This document shows, piece by piece, positions 9,456-17,918 of a DNA stretch of 64,000 nt. The notes under the pieces are model-generated. The model did no database searches. It worked only from the letters and a program-made list of their open reading frames with translations, and was not told the DNA's origin. Each line of letters begins with the position of its first letter. Within the stretch, counting starts at the first letter, position 1. A program made the translations under genes and the position numbers. The stretch is from Planctomycetota bacterium (GTDB taxonomy: Bacteria > Planctomycetota > Planctomycetia > Pirellulales > Thermoguttaceae): assembly GCA_029550925.1 (NCBI GenBank), contig JAKPGL010000130.1, positions 1-64,000 of the forward strand. The letters run 5' to 3'.

Positions 9456-10784
9456 ATGGCCGAAGCAGAACAAGGCGTGGTTCGACACATTGCTTGGAAA
9501 GAGATTTTTCCCTGGTGGATTTTGGTGCGATGTTTTCGATTGGCCATTAGCGCCCAGGTGCTGATTTTGATGGCCGTCGGCGTTACGCTGACAGTACTTG
9601 GCTGGGGCGTTTTGGAGCTGGTGCTTTCGCCGGCACCGGCCTGGCGCGTCGTTCCGGAGAATCAGTGTCCTTGGCGGTGGATAGTGAGCGTGGTCCCAGA
9701 ACAACTGGGTCCGGTCGGCTTTTTCGTGTGTCCAGCGGCGCCGAGTCGGACGGAATCTGGGACGAAAGAGCCGAAAACCTCGGCCCTGATGCCTCCCGCT
9801 TCGGCGGCGGGGGAGACGGTCTCCGAGACGCCGGTTCCTTTGCCGACGGTTCCGGCGGGGGGAGGAGGCGACTGGTGGCGCCCGCTTGGAACTGCCTTGA
9901 GCGGTTCCGGCGGTTTGAGGGATTGGCTTTATCTGGGCCTGGCTTGGCTTTGGAAACTGGCTGTTTGGGCCTTTTTCGGGGCTGCGGTAACTCGGCTGGC
10001 GGTGGTACGACTGGCGAGCGAGGAACGCCTGCCGTTGGCCAAGAGCCTTCAGTTTGCCAGTCGAAAATGGCCCTCCTATGTGGCCGCTCCGCTATTTCCA
10101 TTTTTAGGGATGTTCCTGGCGGGCCTGCCGATCGCTATTTTGGGACTGTTTCTTCGGTTCGAGGTAGGCGTATTGATAGCTGCGTTGCTTTGGCCGTTGG
10201 CCTTGCTGGCCGGGGTGATGATCATGATCCTGCTGGTGGGGCTGGTGTTCGGCTGGCCGCTCATGTGGACCACCATCAGCGCCGAAGGCACCGACTGCTT
10301 CGACGCCCTGAGCCGATCCTATGCCTACGTCTTCCAGAGACCGCTTCGGTATCTGTTCTATGCAGTGGTAGCCGGCGTACTTGGGGCGTTAGGATGGGTT
10401 TTGGTATCCCAATTTGCCGCCGGTGTGATTCAACTGACGTACTGGTCGGCTGGTTGGGGCATGGGCGGCGATGCAGGCGCTTACATTCGTCAAACCGAGT
10501 TCGGCCCCGTAGGCCGGATCGGCGCCCTATTGATCCGCTTCTGGGTGGACTGCGTTAAACTGGCGGCCTTTAGCTACTTGGTCGCCTATTTTTGGGCGGC
10601 CGCCTCGGCCATTTATCTTCTTCTGCGCTATGATGTAGATGCCACGGAAATGGATGAGGTGTATCTGGAAGAGGAAGAAGAACAACCGGGCTACGGAATG
10701 CCGCCGCTGAAATCGGACGTTTCCGCCGGCCCCGCCGGCCCCGAGCCGACCGGCCCGGCCTCCGCCCCCAACCCGCAAGAATAA
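9456..10784 (+). CDS. Polytopic membrane protein of unknown function
   Basis: 442 aa starting after ATAAGGAGTTCCTGTC. Hydrophobic segments lie around residues 28-60, 165-195, 205-270 (a long pair), 300-325 and 365-390. A 90-residue Pro/Ser/Gly-rich, likely extracytoplasmic loop separates the first two. The C-terminus is an acidic tail (YLEEEEEQ) followed by Pro/Gly-rich low complexity. The pattern is reminiscent of planctomycete Yip1-like or DUF4013-like integral proteins, but no motif fixes a family. Confidence 0.75.
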   Translation: MAEAEQGVVRHIAWKEIFPWWILVRCFRLAISAQVLILMAVGVTLTVLGWGVLELVLSPAPAWRVVPENQCPWRWIVSVVPEQLGPVGFFVCPAAPSRTESGTKEPKTSALMPPASAAGETVSETPVPLPTVPAGGGGDWWRPLGTALSGSGGLRDWLYLGLAWLWKLAVWAFFGAAVTRLAVVRLASEERLPLAKSLQFASRKWPSYVAAPLFPFLGMFLAGLPIAILGLFLRFEVGVLIAALLWPLALLAGVMIMILLVGLVFGWPLMWTTISAEGTDCFDALSRSYAYVFQRPLRYLFYAVVAGVLGALGWVLVSQFAAGVIQLTYWSAGWGMGGDAGAYIRQTEFGPVGRIGALLIRFWVDCVKLAAFSYLVAYFWAAASAIYLLLRYDVDATEMDEVYLEEEEEQPGYGMPPLKSDVSAGPAGPEPTGPASAPNPQE

Positions 10785-10970
10785 AGCTTGGATGTAGGGC
10801 CGTCTGCTAGACGATGGATAGACGGCTCAGCCAGCCAGGGCAATAACGGGGTTATACACACCACAGCGTCTGCTCCGCCAGACATTGGGGTTTCTACTAC
10901 CCGACAGCAGAGGCCATTTTTTGCTCTGCCATTTTACCTAAGCAATTTGAGGGAAGAGGATGCTCGCGTT

Positions 10971-11315
10971 TTACACGGCGCCGGGGCCGCGGGCGCCGTC
11001 CCGGATTTGAAGGGTCTCTTCGACGGGGACGACAAAAATCTTGCCGTCGCCCGGCGCACCCTCTGGCCCGGTGCGGGCCGCGCTGAGGATCGTCTCTACG
11101 GTCCGGTCCAAAAAATCGTCGTTGACGACAATTTCCAAGCAGATTTTCCGCAAGACGTTGGACCTGATTTCCCGGCCCCGATAAGTGTCCGGCCGTCCAT
11201 GCCAGCGAAATCCCTGGGCGTCGCAGATGGTCATCCGCGTTACCTCGATCTTTTCCAGGGCCTCGTGGACAGCCTTCAGTTTGGTCGGTTGAATAATAGC
11301 GATCACCAGCTTCAT
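10971..11315 (-). CDS. P-II family protein with atypical T-loop
   Basis: About 114 aa from the preferred ATG (MKLVIAIIQPTKL, GGAG upstream; the ORF track adds six residues). The P-II fold signatures are present: the N-terminal strand, TYRG in the T-loop, EIVVNDDFLD, and the B-loop GDGKIFVVPVEE with RDGARG. The T-loop differs from GlnB/GlnK: the position of the uridylylated Tyr51 is Ile (TYRGREI), and Gln39, which helps bind 2-oxoglutarate and Mg, is Trp. TGPEGAPGDGK is three residues longer than usual. Canonical uridylylation is therefore unlikely; nucleotide binding may persist. No amtB or glnA neighbour is present. Confidence 0.85.
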   Translation of the reverse strand: MKLVIAIIQPTKLKAVHEALEKIEVTRMTICDAQGFRWHGRPDTYRGREIRSNVLRKICLEIVVNDDFLDRTVETILSAARTGPEGAPGDGKIFVVPVEETLQIRDGARGPGAV

Positions 11316-11366
11316 CAATGGCTCCGGTTTCAACGCCCGCCGTTCTCAAACACCGCCGCCGCCAAA

Positions 11367-11451
11367 CGGATGGGGAGGGATTCGAACCCCCGGTGGGAAA
11401 CCCCACGCCGGTTTTCAAGACCGGTGCCTTAAACCACTCGGCCACCCATCC
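11367..11451 (-). tRNA. tRNA-Ser(UGA)
   Basis: The minus strand folds as a class II tRNA of about 85 nt. The acceptor stem is GGATGGG/CCCATCC, the D-arm begins GGCCGAGTGG, the anticodon arm is ACCGG-TCTTGAAAA-CCGG-type with UGA in the loop, there is a long variable arm (GTGGGGTTTCCCAC), and the T-arm is GGGGGTTCGAATCCCTC. The discriminator base is G. CCA is not encoded. A MITE sits about 15 bp upstream of its 5' end. Confidence 0.95.
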
Positions 11452-11471
11452 ACTAGGAGGAAATGTTACTT

Positions 11472-11597
11472 CTGGAGTTTTGCAAATTTGGGATTTCCCC
11501 CGATCTTGTACACTACCGACCCTCAAAAATCACGGGATTTTTGAGGGACCTGTTCAGTGTACGAACACCTGAACAAGCCCATTTTGCAAAACTCCAG
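11472..11597. mobile_element. 126-bp MITE with 15-bp perfect ends and 6-bp target duplication
   Basis: The ends are CTGGAGTTTTGCAAA and TTTGCAAAACTCCAG, perfect 15-bp inverted repeats. Both sides are flanked by TTACTT (11466-11471 and 11598-11603), a direct duplication. Inside are nested palindromes: GTACACT/AGTGTAC and, in the middle, CCCTCAAAAATC/GATTTTTGAGGG. There is no coding capacity. It lies just upstream of tRNA-Ser, so the tRNA promoter must be within or beyond it. Confidence 0.85.
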
Positions 11598-12119
11598 TTA
11601 CTTCTTTTTTAAGTTGCCTCTTTCTGAAATTTACTCGGCCCCAAGCCCATCGACCAGCATCCCCGTATTTTGCGGGGGGGTTGATCCCGCAAAAAGGGTG
11701 TCATTGGTGGGTCTCCAAAGGGGACTGGTCTAAATCGTTTTTTTCTTGGGGCATTGCTCTTTTGTGTTCCGGTGGGTTTGGAAAGAGCTTTTTGTCCCTC
11801 TGCGGAGGGGGGTACATTTGCTGCATTCCTCTCCAAAAGAGAACCCCTTTAGAGAGTATAGGGAGAAATGATTTTTCCGAAGAATTTGCGTATTTGCGGA
11901 GGATATTCTAGGGTTGTACAGAGGAACCCCCATACGGAGAGCAACGCCGCCGAGGGATCATCGGCAGCAAAGGGCTTTTTGGTGTGAACGGGCGGATATT
12001 CTCCGGAGGGACCGTTCGGGGCATAGGTTGTAGAGGGCTGGATATTTTCGGTTCACACCGCGGGGACAGGGAAGTCTTGAGAAAAAACATTTGTTGAAAA
12101 TTCTGGTAGATCTCTTGCC
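11598..12119. other. Intergenic region upstream of HDOD gene, possible structured RNA
   Basis: About 520 bp without a credible gene. At 11981-11989 GGTGTGAAC pairs perfectly with GTTCACACC at 12051-12059, enclosing two similar strings (GGATATTCTCCGG and GGATATTTTCGG); this could be the leader of the HDOD gene. The 11640-11900 part is T/G-rich with no repeat or motif that I recognise. Confidence 0.35.
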
Positions 12120-13055
12120 ATGATGAATATGTCTTCTCAATCTTCGCCGGACACGTCCTATCCGGAATTGGAAAAGGCGCTTGCCGGTGCACAATTGCCG
12201 GCGCTGCCGCAAAGCGCGATTCGGTTGTTGGAACTTTCACGGAATCCGGACAACGGTCCTGCGGAATATGCCCAGCCGATCGAAGCGGATCCCGGTTTGA
12301 GTAGCCAAGTGCTCCGGTTTGTGAATTCTTCCTATTTTGGTTTTTCTCAAGAGATATCCAACATTAAACAGGCGATCACGTTAGTTGGGGTTCGGACGAT
12401 CAAGAACTTCGCCCTTTGGAGTGCGGTGTTCAGTCTGTTGCCGAACCCGAAGTGCGGTCCGTTTGACTTGAAATATCTCTGGCAAGATTCGTTGCGGCGG
12501 GCGTTGTTTGCACGGATGCTGGGGAAGTTATTAGGGCAGAAGGAGATGGAGGATATTTTCACGGCGGGTTTGTTGCAGGACCTGGCGATCCCCATTTTGG
12601 CAAAAGAGAAACCGGTTGAGTATCGGCGTTTGTTGGAAGAAAGCTTGTCGCAGGGGACGCCGCTTTCGGTCTTGGAGCAAAAGGTTTTCGGGTGGACCCA
12701 TGCGGATGCGGGGGGGTTTTTGCTTCGGCAATGGCATTTACCGAAAAATTTGGCCGAGCTAGTGGAAGGGCATACAAGGTTAGAGGAGTGGGTAGCCTGC
12801 CCCACAAAAGAAGGGGCAAGATTGGTCGTAGCTCTTTCGGCCCTGTTGCCTACGGTAGGATCGGCGCACTGGACTGAGCTAGGCCGATTGGAAGAGGCTT
12901 ATGGGAGGTTGACGGGTTCCAAGGGGTGTACGTTGGAGCAAATTTTTATCCAGATTGACGAGGACTTTGCCGATTTTGCCCCGATTCTCAAAATTACCCA
13001 TCCCCCCAAATCGTTGACCCTCACTTATCACGAGGCATTAGCCTCAATCGGATAA
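12120..13055 (+). CDS. HDOD-domain protein
   Basis: 311 aa. An HDOD domain covers roughly residues 20-230: LPALPQSAIRLLELS, then EADPGLSSQVLRFVNSSYFG, ISNIKQAITLVGVRTIKN and later FTAGLLQDLAIPIL. HDOD proteins are HD-related, lack the full metal-binding HD set, and act in signalling and stress or motility control. There is no attached GGDEF, EAL or kinase domain, so it is a stand-alone HDOD of unknown partner. A short GGCAG-TTTTT-CTGCC hairpin with T-rich tail follows. Confidence 0.9.
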   Translation: MMNMSSQSSPDTSYPELEKALAGAQLPALPQSAIRLLELSRNPDNGPAEYAQPIEADPGLSSQVLRFVNSSYFGFSQEISNIKQAITLVGVRTIKNFALWSAVFSLLPNPKCGPFDLKYLWQDSLRRALFARMLGKLLGQKEMEDIFTAGLLQDLAIPILAKEKPVEYRRLLEESLSQGTPLSVLEQKVFGWTHADAGGFLLRQWHLPKNLAELVEGHTRLEEWVACPTKEGARLVVALSALLPTVGSAHWTELGRLEEAYGRLTGSKGCTLEQIFIQIDEDFADFAPILKITHPPKSLTLTYHEALASIG

Positions 13056-13471
13056 ACAAAACATTGGCAGTTTTTCTGCCTATTTTCTCTTTTTACCGCC
13101 CGATCGAGGCTCTGGTTGGGTACTTTTTTTGCCATTTTGCCCTTCCAAACCTGTTCCCGGGGTGGCCAATGTTTACCGGCTTTTAAAAACTTTTTCTCAA
13201 AAGCAATAAACCACCCGAATTAAAAACGATTAAGATAACAGAGAATCCTTTTCCGAAGGTACATCGCCTTGAGAAGTCCTGGGGGCATCTCCCCTCTTAG
13301 GGGGGGCACAGGTACCCTTTGTGCTAAAAGACCGCCCCCCACGAACCCTTGGGAAACAATTGCCTGTCTGAGTAAAATAGAAAAAAGAGGACCTAGAGAA
13401 TTTTTTAGGAAAAAGTAGGGGGCTTCTTCTCTGGGGAAGGTTGGGTGGGAAGAGGTTGGGAGTCCCTAAGC
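13056..13471. other. Intergenic region with weak terminator and GC inverted repeat
   Basis: At about 13066-13095, GGCAGTTTTTCTGCC followed by TATTTTCTCTTTTT is a plausible weak terminator for the HDOD gene. At about 13301-13340 GGGGGGGCACAGG and CCGCCCCCC form an imperfect inverted repeat. GAGTAAAATAG at 13373 is a -10-like string ahead of the TPR gene. No other gene was seen. Confidence 0.4.
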
Positions 13472-13987
13472 ATGATGGCCAGAGATCGAATCCGACTCAA
13501 ACATCTTCAGCGTCAAGCCGAAGGGTATCTGGAGCTTGGGATGGCCCAGCAGGTGTTGGATACCTTGGCCAAGATCGGCGATCCGGAAACCTTCGGGGCC
13601 CATTTGCTTTATCTGCAAGGAGAAGCCCTTCGGAGCCTCCAACGATACGAAGAGGCGATTGCTCCCTTAGAAAAGGCTGCCGAAGGCGATCCACGCAATA
13701 TCCAAATCTGGATCGCTCTGGGATGGTGCTACAAGCGGACTGGTCGATTACCGTTGGCGATTCAAACCATCCAAAGCGCCTTGGAAGTCGAACCTACCGA
13801 GGCAGTGCTTCACTATAATTTGGCCTGCTATCTCAGTCTGGCTGGCGAAAAACATCGGGCGATTCGGGCCTTGGCCAGGGCGTTGAAGATTGATCCTCAC
13901 TATCGGGAGTTGGTCGAAAAAGAACCCGATTTCGACCCCATCCGCAACGATCCCGATTTCTTGGCTCTGACCAATTTGGTGGTCTAG
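13472..13987 (+). CDS. Tetratricopeptide repeat protein
   Basis: 171 aa from the ATG (MMARDRIRLKHLQRQ); the ORF track extends it from a GTG at 13445. TPR units are visible at AEGYLELGMAQQVLDTLAKIG, LLYLQGEALRSLQRYEEAIAPLEKA, IQIWIALGWCYKRTGRLPLAIQTIQSAL and LHYNLACYLSLAGEKHRAIRALARAL, with the usual Trp/Leu/Gly/Tyr/Ala/Pro spacing. The last part, DFDPIRNDPDFLAL, is the common C-terminal motif of TPR proteins that end with a distal half-repeat. There is no signal peptide, so it is likely a cytoplasmic scaffold. Confidence 0.88.
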   Translation: MMARDRIRLKHLQRQAEGYLELGMAQQVLDTLAKIGDPETFGAHLLYLQGEALRSLQRYEEAIAPLEKAAEGDPRNIQIWIALGWCYKRTGRLPLAIQTIQSALEVEPTEAVLHYNLACYLSLAGEKHRAIRALARALKIDPHYRELVEKEPDFDPIRNDPDFLALTNLVV

Positions 13988-14105
13988 CGAACAGGCTCAG
14001 GGATAGTCTCTCCGGACTGCGGCCATACACTGGGGTGTGTTTTTGCCGCCGCGTCTGTGCAAAGAAGTTGCCGTCGGGGTCGTCGCTGCGCTCCATCCGG
14101 GAAAA

Positions 14106-15920
14106 TCAGCGGGTTTTATCCGGAGAAGCGGGAGCGTCTGGAGAAGGTTTTTCTGCTGATGGTGTGCGGTCGGCGGCAAAACCAATCGCCGCCAAATAGT
14201 TCCGTGTGGCGATATACAGGACCCCATCTATTGCGGTAGGGGGCCCGTACACAGCCTGATCCATGTGGTTTTCGGCGAGGATTTTTTTCTCTCGGCTCAG
14301 CGCGAAGACGACCACGTCGCCGTCTTCGTCGGCCAGGTAGATTTTGCCGTCGGCTACTAGCGGCGAAGCCCAGATGGAAGCCAACATGTCGTGGGTCCAG
14401 AGAAGTCGGCCTGTCCGGGCGTCCAGACAATGAACCAAACCGGCAAAATCGCCGATCACCAGCAGTCCGTCGGCCAGTACGGGCATAGCAATCGTCCGAT
14501 GGAAGGTCTCCTCGAAATCGAGCCGACCGTCGCCGTTCAGGTCCTGACCGGTGTATTTCCACACGAGGGCAGAGTTGGGATTGGGTTGGACGATTTCGCC
14601 GGCCTGGCGATCGACGGCCTGGAGACGGCGTGGGGGGACAGGCTGGCCTTGGCGGTCCAGCACCCGTTCTGGGCTGACATCGCCTCGGCGGGTGGGGTCG
14701 ATGCACCACAAAATACCCGGTCCTTCGCCCAGTTGTGGGTCTTGGCCTGTGGCGATATAGACTCGGTTTTCCCAAAGGACCGGCGTAGCGATCAGTTCGT
14801 TTCGGTCGCCTCGGCCGTCGCTTCGCCAAAGGGCGGTTTTGGGGTTGCAGTCGAACTTCCAGAGGAGTTTGGGGCGTCCGTCGGTGTGCTCCGAGGCGCC
14901 CAGAAAACCGTACAGCCAACCGTCGCCGCCGGGAAAAATCGCTTGCGGCGTCCCGCCTAAAATCCCAAAAGCCGGGGAACCCCATTGGCCGTGCAGAATA
15001 TGCTTGCCCGGCGAGTTGTCCGCCCAAACCAGTTTACCGCTCCTTTTATCGAGGGCCAAAAAACTGGGGGCTTCCGGAGCGGGAATCCGCTCATGGGACT
15101 CATCCACGCCGTTGCCCGTCGAGACAAAAAGCAGCTCACCCGCCGCTGTTACCGAACAACTGGCCATATTGTGTTGTCGAGAGCCGACCTGTTGCATCAT
15201 GTCAAATATCCAGACGATGTCCGCCTCATGGGCGTCGGTGCGGGGTTCCTGTCGGTAGGGACCGTCGTTTTCGCCGTCCCGAAATCCCTCCGTATCCAGA
15301 CAGAGGACCTCGCCCCGATTGCTGACAACCCAAAGGCGATCCCCTTCGACCAAAGGGTTGGAACAGAGGCCTACTTCAGGCCAATCATGGGCTGGGCCGG
15401 TGGGGAGTTTTTCCCTGGCCAGTTGCCAGAGGAATTGGCCCGTTTGGGCGTCGAATGCCAGCAGACATCCCAGATCGACCGAGGCTGGGTATCGGGCCAG
15501 GTAACCGGCGCCATTGTTGGTTCCGCAGAAAACTTTGCCGCCTGCGACCACCGGGGCGCCATACGTTTGACTGCCCAATCGGGCCAGCCATCGGATGTTT
15601 TTGGCCTCCTGCCGGTCCCACTGGCCGGTCTTGGGGTCAAAGGCGCCGATCTGCCAGTGGGTAGGCAAAGCCCCTGTCTGGAGGACGTTGTTCCGGTGCG
15701 GCCCGCCTCCCCATTGAGCCTGAATCGGTAAAAGCCTCTTTTCAGCCGGCGGCGAGGGGGGTTCTTTACCGGCAGGGCTTTGGGACGATCTGCTTGGGTC
15801 TTCTGGGCAAGGGGCCCTTTCCCCAGCCGCCAAACGGCCGAAAACCCCCAGCCCTATCCCTAGCCAGACCATTCCCCACACCAAGATGCTGCCAGTGTTC
15901 CAACCGATCCTGTTTTTCAT
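14106..15920 (-). CDS. Secreted PQQ-type beta-propeller protein
   Basis: About 604 aa from the ATG at 15920 (AAAGGA upstream; MKNRIGWNTGSILVWGMVWLGIGLG signal peptide). The PQQ_2-like propeller repeats are visible as GKVFCGTNNG, GCLLAFDAQTGQFLWQLA, PSFLALDKRSGKLVWADN, LVHCLDARTGRLLWTHDM and GKIYLADEDGDVVVFAL. No dehydrogenase cofactor or catalytic motif is evident, so this is more likely a propeller of the PQQ-repeat type common in planctomycetes than a true quinoprotein dehydrogenase. It is convergent with the TPR gene. Confidence 0.85.
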   Translation of the reverse strand: MKNRIGWNTGSILVWGMVWLGIGLGVFGRLAAGERAPCPEDPSRSSQSPAGKEPPSPPAEKRLLPIQAQWGGGPHRNNVLQTGALPTHWQIGAFDPKTGQWDRQEAKNIRWLARLGSQTYGAPVVAGGKVFCGTNNGAGYLARYPASVDLGCLLAFDAQTGQFLWQLAREKLPTGPAHDWPEVGLCSNPLVEGDRLWVVSNRGEVLCLDTEGFRDGENDGPYRQEPRTDAHEADIVWIFDMMQQVGSRQHNMASCSVTAAGELLFVSTGNGVDESHERIPAPEAPSFLALDKRSGKLVWADNSPGKHILHGQWGSPAFGILGGTPQAIFPGGDGWLYGFLGASEHTDGRPKLLWKFDCNPKTALWRSDGRGDRNELIATPVLWENRVYIATGQDPQLGEGPGILWCIDPTRRGDVSPERVLDRQGQPVPPRRLQAVDRQAGEIVQPNPNSALVWKYTGQDLNGDGRLDFEETFHRTIAMPVLADGLLVIGDFAGLVHCLDARTGRLLWTHDMLASIWASPLVADGKIYLADEDGDVVVFALSREKKILAENHMDQAVYGPPTAIDGVLYIATRNYLAAIGFAADRTPSAEKPSPDAPASPDKTR

Positions 15921-16058
15921 CAACATTCCTTTCGCCAGGAATGGTTCGCAGTTCGAAGCAATGGCCGACGACGGCATAGCTGCCGCATGGCGTCTGCTAA
16001 AAAGGGCGCGCCTCCTAAAAAGAGGGAGGCAGTTGTTTTCCGGGAAGTCATGGAAACG

Positions 16059-16457
16059 TCAGGTGGGTTTAGGCGGCGGCCCATCGACCAGGATTTCGTC
16101 GCTAGGATCGAACTTGGGCAGGACGAAGTTCAAAATGGTCATGCGTCCCAACGCCCGATGGATACAGCCAGGCCGAATCACAATACACATCCCCGGTTTG
16201 ATGGGGAAGGTTTGGCCGTCCAGTTCGATCTGGGCGTCTGGTTCGCACTCCAAAATGTAATAGGTCTCGGTGAGCCGCTGGTGGTAGTGAGGCTCGGCGC
16301 CGGCGGTGATTTCGGTGCGGTGGAGGGTAGCGGGGTAGTCGGCCAGATCGGCCAAGGCCCGGTGCGCGGTTCCGCACGGGCAGGCTACGCCCGGCACTCG
16401 ATCAAAATCCACCAGATGATACCGAGCCGCGGGGGACTCTGCACAGCAGAAAGACAT
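16059..16457 (-). CDS. Small cupin protein
   Basis: About 132 aa from the ATG preceded by AAGGAGTCTCG; the ORF track adds 29 unsupported residues. It contains cupin motif 1, ITAGAEPHYHQRLTETYYILEC, with HxH and a Glu for metal binding, and motif 2, PGMCIVIRPGCIHRAL. It is a single-domain cytoplasmic cupin; the substrate is unknown. The N-terminal CPCGTAHRAL looks like a second small metal-type motif seen in some cupins of this group. Confidence 0.85.
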   Translation of the reverse strand: MSFCCAESPAARYHLVDFDRVPGVACPCGTAHRALADLADYPATLHRTEITAGAEPHYHQRLTETYYILECEPDAQIELDGQTFPIKPGMCIVIRPGCIHRALGRMTILNFVLPKFDPSDEILVDGPPPKPT

Positions 16458-16789
16458 GAATCGAGACTCCTTCGAAGTTCCGCTCGGTGCGGGAAGAAAG
16501 CGTTTTGTATTAGTGTAACTGTTTCGTGGAGGAAAATCACCCATCGTGTGAGGAGTGGGGAAGCCGGGGCAAAGGTCGGGCGGTTTTGTGAAACTTTACC
16601 GATTAGAGAAGATTTTCGGGAGCCGGAGGGGCGGCGTTTGCCCCTACAATCGATAAACTTTTCCTAGCTTCTGTAACAGGAAAATTCTTCTCAAAAGAAG
16701 CCGTAAGTCTTTTGCAGAAAATCGGTTTGGTTCATTCAAGCCCCTTCGCCGGGAAAGCCGATACCGTAGTTGACCCCTTTATGAATCAG

Positions 16790-16990
16790 CGCGTGCCGCC
16801 CAGGCACGCTGGAAGGGTGCGTCAGGAGAACCGGATCGGCAATTTCGAGCCACGGAGCGGCTCGACGGCCCTGACGCAAGGGACGGTGTGAACGGGCGTC
16901 CGATTCTTCAGGCCCCGGAGGCCCTCAGAAGCCTATCCCACGGCTACCCAACACTCCGGTAGAAATACTGGCGGTGGGGCTTCTGAAGAC
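16790..16990 (+). ncRNA. Candidate structured leader RNA upstream of the Cys-rich protein
   Basis: Three successive helices are visible. Hairpin 1 is GCGTGCC/GGCACGC (16791/16803). Helix 2 is TGCGTCAGG/CCTGACGCA (16818/16870), enclosing CGAGCC/GGCTCG. Helix 3 is TCAGAAGCC/GGCTTCTGA (16925/16978), with CCCAC/GTGGG stacked inside. All are exact Watson-Crick. The region ends about 55 nt before the start codon at 17045. It is not tmRNA, SRP RNA or RNase P RNA by any motif that I recognise. It could be a leader, a riboswitch or an independent RNA. Confidence 0.4.
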
Positions 16991-17044
16991 CTGCGGGGTA
17001 AGAAGACAGGATGTCCCAGTTCTCAGTACAGGAGAGTTCGCTCA

Positions 17045-17773
17045 ATGAAAGCGAAATTGGCTGTTGGAGCGCTCCTTGTGAGCATGGCCCTGGTGAGCCA
17101 GGGGTTGGCAGGGGATCTGCTGACTGGTTTACGGGGCTTGAAAGGCGGCCCCTGCTGCGACCCTTGCGGGGCGCCGGTCAAATGTGCTGTACCAGAACCC
17201 AAGGCGTGTGAACCGGCTTGCAACGCATGTGATGTGTGCTGCAAGCCCAGACACGACCTGCTGGTCGGCCTGAAGGAACTGTTCAAGAAGAAGTGTTGTG
17301 ATCCTTGTGGGGATGCCTGCCAGGCTTGCGAACCGGTCAAGTGCGCTGTGCCGGAACCCAAGGCATGTGATCCGTGCGAACCGGCCTGCTGCGAACCTGT
17401 GCGGGAAAAAATTCTGAAAAAGCTCTTCGCCAAAAAGTGCTGCTGCGATTCCTGCGAGGCGAAGGCCTGTGAACCAAAGGCCTGCGAGAAGGCGGCTTGC
17501 GAACCCGCTTGCGATTCTTGCTGCAAGTGCCGGCCGCAACTGATCCAAAAGATGTTGCACACCTTGTTCGGCAAGAAGTGCTGCTGCCAGGTGGATCAGG
17601 GCGATGGCTGTGGGTGTGGGGCTGCCGCCCCGGCAGGTGCACCGTCGCCTGCTCCGGCCTCCAAAGCGGCCGAACCAGCGCCTTTGCCCAAGGCGCCGAA
17701 ACCGGACGCTGAGGCCCAATTAAATCCGCCTCGAAGCATCTCGCAGACCAGCCGACATATAGCGCGGTACTAA
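17045..17773 (+). CDS. Secreted Cys-rich repeat protein
   Basis: 242 aa with a signal peptide ending near QGLAG. The mature part holds four degenerate repeats of an amphipathic helix followed by a Cys cluster: LLTGLRGLKGGPCCDPCG, LLVGLKELFKKKCCDPCG, ILKKLFAKKCCCDSC and MLHTLFGKKCCCQVD. Spacers contain repeated CAVPEPKAC and CEPAC. A Pro/Ala tail follows. Cys-rich secreted proteins are a known feature of planctomycete envelopes; the PEPKAC repeat points to a disulfide-linked structural protein. A 10-bp-stem terminator lies downstream and a strongly structured leader upstream, so it is probably an independent, abundant transcript. Confidence 0.8.
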   Translation: MKAKLAVGALLVSMALVSQGLAGDLLTGLRGLKGGPCCDPCGAPVKCAVPEPKACEPACNACDVCCKPRHDLLVGLKELFKKKCCDPCGDACQACEPVKCAVPEPKACDPCEPACCEPVREKILKKLFAKKCCCDSCEAKACEPKACEKAACEPACDSCCKCRPQLIQKMLHTLFGKKCCCQVDQGDGCGCGAAAPAGAPSPAPASKAAEPAPLPKAPKPDAEAQLNPPRSISQTSRHIARY

Positions 17774-17872
17774 GGGAAAACCCTTCCTTTCGGAGGGGAA
17801 CCCTCTGAGCCGCCTATCCGCCAGAGAGGCAACGGTTCCTCAGCACCACCCATAAAAATCCTCTTGCGCACA

Positions 17873-17915
17873 AAGCAGGACTGTCCTTCCCAAAGGAGAG
17901 TCCTGCTTTTTTTTT
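17873..17915 (+). terminator. Rho-independent terminator of the Cys-rich gene
   Basis: AAGCAGGACT (17873-17882) pairs perfectly with AGTCCTGCTT (17899-17908), a 10-bp stem with a 16-nt loop, followed by a run of nine T. It sits about 100 bp downstream of the stop codon at 17773. Confidence 0.9.
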
Positions 17916-17918
17916 GGA

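Noticed and set aside
14106-15920. Quinoprotein alcohol dehydrogenase
   Set aside because: The propeller repeats are present, but no PQQ-binding disulfide pair or catalytic Asp context was seen, so only the fold is claimed.
11981-16898. Shared 14-mer GGTGTGAACGGGCG at 11981 and 16885
   Set aside because: A 14-base match is expected several times by chance in 64 kb of GC-rich DNA; there is no wider similarity between the two places.
16790-17000. tmRNA, SRP RNA or RNase P RNA at the structured region
   Set aside because: None of the diagnostic motifs (tag ORF with ALAA end and T-arm, SRP GGAA tetraloop domain, RNase P core) can be found.
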